Shown one piece after another: positions 35,006 to 43,324 of a stretch of DNA of 64,000 nucleotides. The notes under the pieces are model-generated. The model saw nothing but the letters and a program-made list of their open reading frames with translations, had not been told where the DNA came from and ran no database searches. A program made the position numbers and the translations under genes. The stretch comes from Winogradskyella sp. (GTDB taxonomy: Bacteria; Bacteroidota; Bacteroidia; Flavobacteriales; Flavobacteriaceae): NCBI RefSeq assembly GCF_016744625.1, contig NZ_JADGDZ010000002.1:1-64000 (forward strand). Reading direction: 5' to 3'. Each line of letters starts with the position of its first letter. The stretch's first letter is position 1.

Positions 35006-37510
35006 TTAGTTAATTGATTTTGTTTTAAGTCTAAGTGCATTCACGATTACAGAAACCGAGCTAAAGCTCATTGCCAATGCAGCAATCATAGGCGAGAGTA
35101 GAATTCCGAAAAACGGGAACAATACTCCTGCTGCAATAGGTACACCGAGTGTGTTATATATCAAAGCAAAAAATAGATTTTGCTTAATATTCCGCATTAC
35201 TTTATGGCTTAAATTCCTTGCTTTTACGATGCCGTGCAAATCTCCTTTTACAAGCGTTATCATCGCACTTTCAATAGCGACATCTGTTCCCGTACCCATT
35301 GCAATACCTACATCACTCTTAGCGAGTGCTGGTGCGTCGTTGATACCGTCGCCCGCCATTGCTACGACTTTGCCTTGTTCCTGTAATTTTTTGACTTCAT
35401 CAAGTTTGTTCTCGGGTAACATTCCTGCCATAAAGTTTGCAAGGTTCAATTCACTCGCTACGGCTTGAGCTGTATCGTGATTATCGCCCGTAAGCATAAT
35501 GACATCAATACCTTTTTCTTGAAGTTCCTTAATTGCCTTAGCGCTTGTTTCTTTGATTTTATCGCCTATTACTACATATCCTAAAACATCGCCATCAATG
35601 GATAGATACGAAACTGTCTTACCTTGTTTCTGAAAAGATTTTGCTTCGGTTTGCATTTCAGAGGATAGCGTAGCATTTGCGTACTCCATCATCTTTGCAT
35701 TTCCCAAATCGAGTTTTTTTCCATCAACTGTTCCTTCTACGCCTTTTCCTGTTACTGCGCTAAAGTTTTCGGTTTTGGATATTTCAGTTTTCTGTTCCTT
35801 TCCATATTTCACGGTAGCTTCGGCAAGTGGATGCTCGCTGGAACTGTTTAGGGATGCGATAAAATTTAGAATCTCGCTTTCGCGAAAGCGGTCTCCAAAA
35901 ACACCTATTTTCTCTACCGTTGGTTTTCCTTCCGTTATGGTTCCTGTTTTATCCACGATGAGCGTGTCTACCTTATCCATTTTTTCGAGCGCTTCGGCAT
36001 TTTTAATCAGCACTCCGTTTTGAGCACCTTTACCCACGCCCACCATTACTGACATAGGTGTAGCCAATCCTAAAGCGCAAGGGCAAGCAATAATCAATAC
36101 CGCGATGGCATTGACCAATGCATAGACATATGCAGGTTCTGGACCCCAAATTGCCCAAACCGCAAATGTGATGAGTGAAATAACAACTACAACTGGAACA
36201 AAATAACCTGAAACCGTGTCTGCTAATTTCTGAATGGGTGCACGACTGCGACTGGCATCGTTTACCATATGTATAATTTGGGAAAGCAAGGTGTCGCTAC
36301 CTACTTTTTCGGCTTTCATTAAAAAAGACTGGTTTCCGTTAATTGTACCGCTGCTCACTTTATCACCTTCAACTTTATCGACAGGTATTGGCTCGCCAGA
36401 AATCATCGACTCATCCACAGTTGTTTTGCCTTCAGTAATCTTACCATCTACAGGAATTTTATCGCCCGGCTTCACTCGTAGTATATCGCCTTTTTCAATC
36501 TGGTCAATAGAAACTTCTTCTTCATTTCCATTAACTACTTTAATTGCTTTATTGGGTGCGAGCTTTAATAATTCCTTTACTGCGGAATTGGTTTTACTAT
36601 GCGCACGGGCTTCCAAAACTTGACCCATCAATACCAATGTGAGAATTACGGTAGCGGCCTCAAAATAAACGTGAACCGCACCAGATGCTGTTTTGAATTG
36701 TTCGGGGAAAAAATCTGGAAACAACATTCCAAAAACACTAAAAAGCCACGCAACGCCGGCACCTATGCCAATAAGCGTGAACATATTGAGATTCCAAGTT
36801 TTGATGCTTCGGTAGGCACGCTCAAAAAACATCCAAGTGGCATAAAACACAACTGGAATAGATAGCCCGAATTGAATCCAGTTCCACCATTTTTGCTCCA
36901 TTATATCGTATAATGGATTATTAGGAATCATTTCACTCATAGCGATTATGAAAATAGGTAGTGTGAAGGCTACAGCAACCCAAAACTTCTTTACTAACTT
37001 TTTATACGTTTTTTCTTCTGCTGAACTATCGGCTTCCATTGGGACTAAATCCATTCCGCAAATAGGGCAAGCTCCAGCTTCGTCTTTTACGACTTCTGGG
37101 TGCATTGGGCAGGTCCATTGTTCTGAAGTTACTACTGATAGATTTTGCTCTTCGACCAAATCCATACCGCAGACAGGACAATCGCCTGGCTTGTCATAGG
37201 TTTTATCGCCTTCGCAATGCATTGGGCAATAGAAGGTGCCAGCTCCTTTACCTTTTGGTTCTTCTTTATTTGCCTTTTTTGTATGGTGTTGGTGTTCTTC
37301 TGAATTATGAATACTATATCGACCACCATCATTTTGTAAAGCCTCTTGAAACGTCTCTATTGCAATGTGAGATTCCATTTCGATTGTAGCTTCTGCTTTC
37401 TCTAAATTTACCGAGGCGTTAGTAACACCTTCCACTTTAGAAAGTGTTTGCTCTACGTGATTTCGACAACCGTTGCAGGTCATTCCTTGTATGTGATAGG
37501 TGTGTTTCAT
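35006..37510 (-). CDS. copA: Cu+-exporting P1B ATPase CopA with HMA and two heavy-metal-binding modules
   Basis: The 834-residue pump has an N-terminal HMA domain (MTCNGCRNHVEQ), a His-rich linker (EEHQHH), and two zinc-ribbon-like heavy-metal-binding modules (FYCPMHCEGD ... CPVCGMDL and WTCPMHPEV ... CPICGMDL). Eight membrane helices follow, with the copper-site motif ACPCALGLATP, phosphorylation motif DKTGTITEGKP, the SEHPLAEA motif and GDGINDAPALAKSDVGIAMG. It moves cytosolic Cu+ to the periplasm, where the RND pumps and multicopper oxidase act. A palindrome copy is read FRES. Confidence 0.96.
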   Translation of the reverse strand: MKHTYHIQGMTCNGCRNHVEQTLSKVEGVTNASVNLEKAEATIEMESHIAIETFQEALQNDGGRYSIHNSEEHQHHTKKANKEEPKGKGAGTFYCPMHCEGDKTYDKPGDCPVCGMDLVEEQNLSVVTSEQWTCPMHPEVVKDEAGACPICGMDLVPMEADSSAEEKTYKKLVKKFWVAVAFTLPIFIIAMSEMIPNNPLYDIMEQKWWNWIQFGLSIPVVFYATWMFFERAYRSIKTWNLNMFTLIGIGAGVAWLFSVFGMLFPDFFPEQFKTASGAVHVYFEAATVILTLVLMGQVLEARAHSKTNSAVKELLKLAPNKAIKVVNGNEEEVSIDQIEKGDILRVKPGDKIPVDGKITEGKTTVDESMISGEPIPVDKVEGDKVSSGTINGNQSFLMKAEKVGSDTLLSQIIHMVNDASRSRAPIQKLADTVSGYFVPVVVVISLITFAVWAIWGPEPAYVYALVNAIAVLIIACPCALGLATPMSVMVGVGKGAQNGVLIKNAEALEKMDKVDTLIVDKTGTITEGKPTVEKIGVFGDRFRESEILNFIASLNSSSEHPLAEATVKYGKEQKTEISKTENFSAVTGKGVEGTVDGKKLDLGNAKMMEYANATLSSEMQTEAKSFQKQGKTVSYLSIDGDVLGYVVIGDKIKETSAKAIKELQEKGIDVIMLTGDNHDTAQAVASELNLANFMAGMLPENKLDEVKKLQEQGKVVAMAGDGINDAPALAKSDVGIAMGTGTDVAIESAMITLVKGDLHGIVKARNLSHKVMRNIKQNLFFALIYNTLGVPIAAGVLFPFFGILLSPMIAALAMSFSSVSVIVNALRLKTKSIN
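35876..35889. repeat. palindrome GCTTTCGCGAAAGC (copy 6)
   Basis: Exact copy, 16-bp extended, inside copA and read in the third frame (RFRES). Confidence 0.95.
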
Positions 37511-37523
37511 AATTTTCTAAATT

Positions 37524-38879
37524 TTACATTTTCATCATTCCCTCATCATCCATCTTCATTTCCATATGCATGTTACCATCACTATCAGTATGAGATTTCA
37601 TAAAAAGGAATTGAAAAAGGAATATAAGAATGATACCTATTCCTGCTACTATAAGCACGAAGGGGTCGTTTATATATTTTAAATAAATGAATGCAGATAA
37701 AATAACTACATCCATTACTATTGCTATTATAGGAATAACTGGATTAAATTTTACTTCTGTTCTAAGATGTCTAAATAGTCCCCAGTGAATTGCAATATCC
37801 ATTATCAGATAAAAGATTGCACCTATGGAAGCTATACGAGTTAAGTCAAACAAAATAGTCAAAAGTATTGCCAAAGAAACCGTGAAAATGAGTGCTGGAT
37901 TTTTAAGTTTTTGAATGATGTTTAAATTGGGCACTTGTTTCATACTACTTAACATTCCTAACATTCTTGAAGCGGAATATACACTAGCTATTACCCCAGA
38001 TACCGTAGCAATAATTGCAAGAATAATTGTTAATATAGAACCCCATTCGCCAAATATTGGTTTTGCTGCCGCCGCCAAAGCATAATCTTTTGCTATAATT
38101 ATTTCTTCAACACCTAATGCTCCAGCAACTGATAAGGCCAAAACAACATAAATAATGGTGCATATAACTATTGAAATAATTATGGAACGCCCAACATTCT
38201 TATGTGGATTTTTAATATCCCCTCCCTGATTCGTAATAGTTGTAAATCCTTTAAAGGCAAGTATAGATAAAGCCAAAGCAGCTATAAAACCGAAACCTTC
38301 GGGTAAGGATTGACTACTACTCGCTACATAATTCCCCGTGATGGTCGGTAAGCCTGAAATAATCAATCCTGAAACTGCCAACAGTACAATGCCAATTACT
38401 TTAATAATTGCTGTAAACGTAGCCGTAGTTTCAATAATCTTGTTACCGGATATATTTATAATGTAAGCGAGACCTATAAGAACCACACCTAATACTGATG
38501 CATATCCTGAATATTCCTGTGGAAATAGTCGCAATGCATAAGCTCCAAAAGTACCTGCAACTAAACTCTCTGCAACTACCATAGACACGTACATTAATAA
38601 TGAGAAAGACCCAGCAGCAGTACCTGGTCCATACGCTTTTGTTAAAAATTTTGCAACACCTCCAGATGAAGGATACGCGTTTGAAAATTTTACATAAGAA
38701 TAAGAACTGAACCCAACCACGATGGCACCTGCAATAAAAGCAATGGGAAACAAATCGCCTACCAACTCTGCTATTTGACCCATTAAGACAAAAATACCAG
38801 CACCTATCATCACGCCTGTGCCTAATGATACAGAGCCTATTAATGAAAGTTTTTGATTATTTATTTTTGGTGGTTTCAT
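37524..38879 (-). CDS. APC-superfamily permease with Met/His-rich tail
   Basis: The 451-residue transporter has about 12 membrane segments and the APC N-terminal motif GTGVMIGAGIFVLMGQIAEL, with the helix-6 region ALSILAFKGFTTITNQGGDI. Most relatives carry amino acids. Unusually, the C-terminus ends in a Met/His/Asp-rich tail (DGNMHMEMKMDDEGMMKM), like copper-binding linkers elsewhere in this window. It lies between copA and a small gene. Substrate is unknown; the tail suggests a link to metal stress. Confidence 0.85.
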   Translation of the reverse strand: MKPPKINNQKLSLIGSVSLGTGVMIGAGIFVLMGQIAELVGDLFPIAFIAGAIVVGFSSYSYVKFSNAYPSSGGVAKFLTKAYGPGTAAGSFSLLMYVSMVVAESLVAGTFGAYALRLFPQEYSGYASVLGVVLIGLAYIINISGNKIIETTATFTAIIKVIGIVLLAVSGLIISGLPTITGNYVASSSQSLPEGFGFIAALALSILAFKGFTTITNQGGDIKNPHKNVGRSIIISIVICTIIYVVLALSVAGALGVEEIIIAKDYALAAAAKPIFGEWGSILTIILAIIATVSGVIASVYSASRMLGMLSSMKQVPNLNIIQKLKNPALIFTVSLAILLTILFDLTRIASIGAIFYLIMDIAIHWGLFRHLRTEVKFNPVIPIIAIVMDVVILSAFIYLKYINDPFVLIVAGIGIILIFLFQFLFMKSHTDSDGNMHMEMKMDDEGMMKM

Positions 38880-38880
38880 T

Positions 38881-39174
38881 TTATCTTAATTTTTTTCGCA
38901 TAGCTTCGGAAATGTTCTCGGCATAGACACCATAGGCATCTACTAATAAGCCTTTAATTCCTTTTTTAGAAGATATAGCGTAAAGCACACTATTGTCGTC
39001 GGTACTGCTCATACCTTCAAAGCGATACATCTTATCAACCTCAAAATCTTCTGGGTGTAATTTTAATTTTAAAGAATTGCATTCTATATGTCCCGAGCAT
39101 ATATTGAAATCATAGGTATAGCCATCAGCTTTTAAACTGTTCATAGCCTCTGAAAGAGTATCGTAATTTTTCAT
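38881..39174 (-). CDS. small conserved protein often labelled phosphoribosylpyrophosphate synthetase
   Basis: This 97-residue protein (MKNYDTLSEAMNSLKADGYTYDFN...) is a common Bacteroidota family. It is frequently given the PRPP synthetase name, but it is far too short to hold that enzyme's ATP and ribose-phosphate sites, none of which are visible. It should be treated as unknown. It lies one base from the permease and one base from the universal stress gene, suggesting co-expression. Confidence 0.75.
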   Translation of the reverse strand: MKNYDTLSEAMNSLKADGYTYDFNICSGHIECNSLKLKLHPEDFEVDKMYRFEGMSSTDDNSVLYAISSKKGIKGLLVDAYGVYAENISEAMRKKLR

Positions 39175-39175
39175 A

Positions 39176-40009
39176 TTATAGATGAACTGTCATCACTGGT
39201 TTTTTTGAATGATTCGTTACATCTTCGGCAATACTCTTTGAAAACATACTTGATAATCCCTTTCTGCTATGGGTATACATTACAATTAAATCTACATCAA
39301 TGGATTCTTCAAATTTTTGGATACCACTTTCTACATTAGTTTCACTATAAACGTGCATCTGATAGTTTTCCAAGTTTGGGAAATGCTTTATGAAATCTTT
39401 AATAGGCTCCAAACCATCTTCAACGCTATTAAAATCTGTTGTTGTGTTGATGTTTAACAAGTGTATTTTTGAATTACATTTTTTTGAAATTTCTTCAACT
39501 GTTTTAAATGCATTGGAAATATCTTCCTTAAAGTCTGACACAAATGCAATATTTTTAAAAGGAAATATTACTTCATTTTCCTTAACAACCAAAATAGGCA
39601 CACGAGTATTCCGAATAATCTTTTGGGCGTTACTACCCAATAATTTACTTAAGAATCCTTTTTGAATACCTTTACTTCCAGTTACAATAAAATCGTGATG
39701 AAAATCGTGAGAATGTTCTACAATTGCTTGATTGTCTGATACAAATTGTAAAAAGGTTCTTGATTTTAAACCCTTATGTTCTGCCTCCATATCTAATGCT
39801 CTTAATTTACTTTTGGCATCACCTATTGCTGCAAGCGTATCAGGATAATTACTTTCCTTTTCCTTATCGAGTTTTACCCAATCTACAGGTGTATGCAATT
39901 GATGTAAAAAATGAATTTCGGATTTGAAAAGTGTTGCGATTTTAATAGCCAGTTTTGCTGCTTTATCGCAATTATCTGAAAAGTCTGTGGGCACTAATAT
40001 GTTTTTCAT
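39176..40009 (-). CDS. universal stress protein, tandem UspA domains
   Basis: The 277 residues hold two UspA-type domains. The first (MKNILVPTDFSDNCDKAAKLA ... IVTGSKGIQKGFLSKLLGSNAQKIIRNTRVPILVV) has the ATP-binding G-x2-G-x9-G(S/T) pattern. The second ends with LIVMYTHSRKGLSSMFSKSIAEDVTNHSKKPVMTV. These are cytosolic stress-response proteins. It is grouped with the channel and permease genes in the same direction. Confidence 0.92.
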   Translation of the reverse strand: MKNILVPTDFSDNCDKAAKLAIKIATLFKSEIHFLHQLHTPVDWVKLDKEKESNYPDTLAAIGDAKSKLRALDMEAEHKGLKSRTFLQFVSDNQAIVEHSHDFHHDFIVTGSKGIQKGFLSKLLGSNAQKIIRNTRVPILVVKENEVIFPFKNIAFVSDFKEDISNAFKTVEEISKKCNSKIHLLNINTTTDFNSVEDGLEPIKDFIKHFPNLENYQMHVYSETNVESGIQKFEESIDVDLIVMYTHSRKGLSSMFSKSIAEDVTNHSKKPVMTVHL

Positions 40010-40034
40010 AACATCTATTTAACAATCAATTGAA

Positions 40035-40520
40035 TTATAACTTTTTAAATGAAGTATGTGAGTGTATGATTTTCCATTTGCCTTCTATTTTTTCTAAAAT
40101 AGAAGTAGCAACTCCTTTACTTTTAATGGTTCGCTCCTCTGTCCCTTTAGCCTTGTCACCTTTTAAAACTATCTTATACAGGTAATTTTCAGTTGTATAT
40201 GCATACGGTAAATTGACATTTGCATTAATTTTATAATCTGAAAATGTAAAACTTTTAAAGTGACCTAATTCTGGACCTAGATGCCCATTAATGTACTCTT
40301 TATAAGTGCCCTCTACTTTACCTTGTTCAAAAATTGTAGCATCCTCCGTAAAAAGTTCGAAAGTACCGTCTGTAGTCAGGTTTTGAATGGCATCTTTATA
40401 CGACTTCATCACTTCTATGACCGCTTGTTCTTCTGTATCCACATCGGCATTTTGACTGTTGATTTGACTAGTCACAAATAACAATAGCGTTAATAATGTT
40501 GTAAGTTTTACTGTTTTCAT
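40035..40520 (-). CDS. exported NTF2-like (SnoaL/DUF4440-type) protein
   Basis: The 161-residue protein has a signal peptide (MKTVKLTTLLTLLLFVTSQINSQ) and an NTF2-like fold: a helix with EVMKSYKDAIQ, then beta strands with ending GKWKIIHSHTSFKKL. Such domains bind small ligands or act as enzymes. No specific substrate is evident. It is periplasmic by its signal peptide. Confidence 0.8.
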   Translation of the reverse strand: MKTVKLTTLLTLLLFVTSQINSQNADVDTEEQAVIEVMKSYKDAIQNLTTDGTFELFTEDATIFEQGKVEGTYKEYINGHLGPELGHFKSFTFSDYKINANVNLPYAYTTENYLYKIVLKGDKAKGTEERTIKSKGVATSILEKIEGKWKIIHSHTSFKKL

Positions 40521-40540
40521 ACTGTTTTTTCTTTAAAGGG

Positions 40541-41089
40541 TTATTTATTCACTCTAATTCTATTCACATTTGCGATACCAAAAACCAACACGAAAAATCT
40601 AAGTAATACCTCAAGTGTTACTAAAATTTTAGCAGGAACCGTTATTGGAACTATATCTCCAAATCCTACAGATGAAAATGTAATAAGGCTGAAATAGGAT
40701 AAATCGAAAAATACCGAGAGTCCATTATTTCCAATGCCATTGTTGACTTTAAAATGAGTAGGGTCCAAAAATTGTAATGCTGTAAAATCTATTGCAAACG
40801 AGAATATAACCAACACAATCAAATATCCGAACAGCACCAATACGTGACTCAAGAGATGACTTTGAGCAATTATTTTCATCAACTGATTAAAGGACAAGGC
40901 TATAATAAACCCAATTTTAATCAATGTTAAAACTAAAATTATAATTGTAACGTAAGACGCATCAAGACTAGGCATAGCGTACAGTTCGACTACCGAAGCG
41001 ATAAGCAGCACTAATAGCACATACTTAGAACCATAGAATAGCTGCCCATAAAACGCAGTTGTAGTTTCTATGTCTTTTTCTTTACCCAT
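40541..41089 (-). CDS. two-pore-loop-type ion channel (K+ channel-like)
   Basis: The 182-residue membrane protein has four hydrophobic segments and a pore-loop filter SSVGFGDIVP, matching the K+ channel signature (TVGYGD) with Val-Gly-Phe-Gly. There is no cytosolic RCK domain. Length fits small prokaryotic Ion_trans_2 channels. Regulation is not visible. Confidence 0.85.
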   Translation of the reverse strand: MGKEKDIETTTAFYGQLFYGSKYVLLVLLIASVVELYAMPSLDASYVTIIILVLTLIKIGFIIALSFNQLMKIIAQSHLLSHVLVLFGYLIVLVIFSFAIDFTALQFLDPTHFKVNNGIGNNGLSVFFDLSYFSLITFSSVGFGDIVPITVPAKILVTLEVLLRFFVLVFGIANVNRIRVNK

Positions 41090-41146
41090 TCATTAATTAG
41101 TTAACTATGATTTTTCATCAAAGGTCTCTTCAATTATATTATTCTT

Positions 41147-41281
41147 TTAAACTAATATCTGTAGCACCAATGCACCGCCAATTATTGCTATTAATATTGC
41201 ATACACTAAATAATTGAACCATTTTGCAAAAGAGCTCTTATTTTGGGCTTTGGCATTATTAGTATTACAACAATTCTTCAT
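41147..41281 (-). CDS. 44-residue single-helix membrane protein
   Basis: This ORF is below the track cut-off. It reads MKNCCNTNNAKAQNKSSFAKWFNYLV and then a helix (YAILIAIIGGALVLQILV), giving a cytoplasmic Cys-Cys N-terminus and one membrane span. The ATG is at 41281 and the stop 41147-41149. Position between the channel gene and the DUF3347 group and the clean amphipathic-then-hydrophobic design support a real gene. The Cys pair may bind copper. Function unknown. Confidence 0.5.
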   Translation of the reverse strand: MKNCCNTNNAKAQNKSSFAKWFNYLVYAILIAIIGGALVLQILV

Positions 41282-41444
41282 TCACTTTACATATTTTTTG
41301 ATTGTGATTAGTAAACTGAAATCTTTATTTTATACTTAAAAATGTGGGGCGAACTAGTATTAAACGATTAACCACTTAAGTCTTTCATCTCATAAAATCA
41401 GATACTCTTTACTATTTTTTTTAATTAATACATTGTGCCTAAAA
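41282..41444. other. intergenic stretch upstream of the 44-residue gene
   Basis: AT-rich with no ORF or clear promoter. Together with the terminator and downstream spacer (41445-41662) it forms a 381-bp gap in which nothing else is supported. Confidence 0.4.
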
Positions 41445-41495
41445 AAGAGAAAGGGTTTACTAAACCAACCAATGAAAAGAACATCCCTTTCTCTT
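41445..41495 (-). terminator. intrinsic terminator of the multicopper-oxidase/DUF3347 operon
   Basis: AAGAGAAAGGG and CCCTTTCTCTT pair over 11 bp around a 29-base loop that itself contains GTTTAC/TAAAC. On the minus strand the stem runs into TTTTTTT. It lies about 170 bp beyond the DUF3347 stop. Confidence 0.6.
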
Positions 41496-41662
41496 ATTAG
41501 GACTTTAATTTGTGCTTGAATTGGGAAGTAACTAACACTAACCATCAATTATTTTTCCTTCCAAAACAGGACTTTTTAACTATTCAGATATCCTTATCAT
41601 CTCTCAACTTTCTGTTAACTAATAAACCAGAGTATTGAAAAGATTTCTATACAAGGGACTAT

Positions 41663-42211
41663 CTATTGAATAGTTTTTTGAACTTTTCCACACTTCAACA
41701 TTGAGCTTCCATAATAAGGATTTCTAATTTCTTCACTTGTGCTTAACCAAGCACTCCCTTTATCATACATTGGGCAAAATTGTTGGTACAATGTGCTTTT
41801 TGACCCTGTAATAGCTATCATATCGGTAATATCCTTACTCAAGATCTTAAAATGCTCTCTTTGGTGGTCTATGGCACTTTCAGCAATATGTTCTGAGTGT
41901 TCAGTAGCATCTTCTATAATGTCGGTTAGCTCCTTTTGCTGATCTTTTGTGTAGCTACTTTTATCAAATGATTTAAGAGAGGCTACTAGTTTAGTACCTG
42001 CTTGTGCGGCTTTTTTGGTGTCATCTCCTACTAGAGCATCTTTCAACATAAAATAATCAGTAAGAATTACTTCTGTTTTGGCATCTCCCATTTTCATTTT
42101 ACTATGATCCATTTCCATTTCTCCGTGGTTCATTTTTTCTTTTTCCTGTGCATTAGTAAAAGAAATTGTTAACAATAGCATTGCTGCTATACTCATTTTT
42201 AAATTTTTCAT
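41663..42211 (-). CDS. exported DUF3347-domain protein
   Basis: The 182-residue protein has a signal peptide ([22 protein letters not shown]) and a Met/His segment ([16 protein letters not shown]). Its DUF3347 domain has [44 protein letters not shown] and [12 protein letters not shown]. The conserved Cys, Met and His suggest periplasmic copper binding. It is a close paralogue of the 42691 gene, with a haem-binding gene between them. Confidence 0.88.
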   Translation of the reverse strand: MKNLKMSIAAMLLLTISFTNAQEKEKMNHGEMEMDHSKMKMGDAKTEVILTDYFMLKDALVGDDTKKAAQAGTKLVASLKSFDKSSYTKDQQKELTDIIEDATEHSEHIAESAIDHQREHFKILSKDITDMIAITGSKSTLYQQFCPMYDKGSAWLSTSEEIRNPYYGSSMLKCGKVQKTIQ

Positions 42212-42234
42212 TTTCCTTAATATTTAATTATTAT

Positions 42235-42690
42235 TTATAAACTATCCTTTAATTGTGTGATGAAATTGATTATTTCATTCGTTTCTTCCTTTGAGAACGT
42301 TGCGTCTTTATGAATTAAGGTGTAAGAATCTAAAGGCATTTCTCCGCTTTCTATTTGTTTAATAATTGATCGAAGTTTACTTTTCTTTCTTCGGTTTGAT
42401 AACGAATCCCATTCGTTGAAATTTAGTTCCGCTTTTCCTTCTTTAATGTGACCTTCTAAAAACCAGGTAAAAGGTTGCACTTTATTATACCAAGGGTATC
42501 GGGTGTTATTACTATGGCAATCATAGCAGGATACTTGCAACTTTTTTTGAATAGTTTTAGGTACATTATTAACCAACATAAAATCGGTTACTGGGACAAT
42601 ATCGCTTTGGTTGCGTTCTGTGGGTACAAATTGAATTCCCACAAGAACGACCAATGCGATAATTGCTATGATTTTTATAGCTTTTTTCAT
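42235..42690 (-). CDS. haem-binding domain protein (single CxxCH cytochrome)
   Basis: The 151-residue protein has an N-terminal membrane anchor (IIAIIALVVLVGIQF) and one haem motif in SCYDCHSNNTRYPWYNKVQP, the hallmark of the Haem_bd family in Bacteroidota. The C-terminal part has FNEWDSLSNRRKKSKL and helices. It is exported and anchored. It lies between two DUF3347 genes, adjoining one without a gap, which suggests joint redox/copper work. Confidence 0.88.
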   Translation of the reverse strand: MKKAIKIIAIIALVVLVGIQFVPTERNQSDIVPVTDFMLVNNVPKTIQKKLQVSCYDCHSNNTRYPWYNKVQPFTWFLEGHIKEGKAELNFNEWDSLSNRRKKSKLRSIIKQIESGEMPLDSYTLIHKDATFSKEETNEIINFITQLKDSL

Positions 42691-43293
42691 TTAGTTAATT
42701 TCTCTTTGCACTTTACCACATTTAAGCATTTTGCTACCATAGTATGGGTTTGTTACTTCTTCATTCATACTTAACCAAGCTGAACCACCGTCAAACATTG
42801 GACAAAATTGTTCGTATAATTTTGTTGTTGTTCCTGTAATTGCTACCATATCAGTTACATCCTTGCTTAAGATTTTAAAGTGCTCACGTTGGTGGTCTAT
42901 ATCATTTTTTGAAATATGCTCTGAATGCTCAACAGCATCTTCAATAATATCCTTTAAATCTGCTTTTTTAGCATCTGAATAATTTGAAACATCAAGATTT
43001 CCTAAACTTTTAGCAAGGGTTGCACCAAGGTTTTTTGCCTTTACATTATCGTCTGCGACCAATGCATCTTTAAGATTGAAATAGTCATTTAAAATAGCTT
43101 GTGATGCGCCATCTCCATTCATTGCCATTTTCTTGCTTTCTCCATCGTGATGTCCATCGCTATTATCGTGGTTCATTTCTGAATGATTACCATCTGAGGT
43201 ATTTTGTTCCTTTTTTGCGTCTTTGCAAGACACCGCTGTTACCGTGATAAATGCTATTGCAACTATACCTATTGTTAATTTTAGTTTTCTCAT
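42691..43293 (-). CDS. DUF3347-domain lipoprotein
   Basis: The 200-residue lipoprotein (lipobox VSC) has a His/Asp/Met-rich segment (NHSEMNHDNSDGHHDGE). Its DUF3347 domain is very like that of the 41663 gene, sharing [42 protein letters not shown] and [15 protein letters not shown]. It is probably a periplasmic copper-binding protein. It follows the multicopper oxidase by 31 bp. Confidence 0.88.
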   Translation of the reverse strand: MRKLKLTIGIVAIAFITVTAVSCKDAKKEQNTSDGNHSEMNHDNSDGHHDGESKKMAMNGDGASQAILNDYFNLKDALVADDNVKAKNLGATLAKSLGNLDVSNYSDAKKADLKDIIEDAVEHSEHISKNDIDHQREHFKILSKDVTDMVAITGTTTKLYEQFCPMFDGGSAWLSMNEEVTNPYYGSKMLKCGKVQREIN

Positions 43294-43324
43294 TACTATT
43301 TGTTTTAGTGTTAATATTATTTAC

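Noticed and set aside
38881-39174. Annotation as phosphoribosylpyrophosphate synthetase
   Set aside because: The protein is only 97 residues and lacks the catalytic motifs of that enzyme; the common label is not supported.
42868-42882. GCTTAAGATTTT inside the DUF3347 gene as an extra response-regulator site
   Set aside because: It is a single unit within codons for a conserved KILSKD peptide and lacks the 11-bp repeat and promoter spacing.
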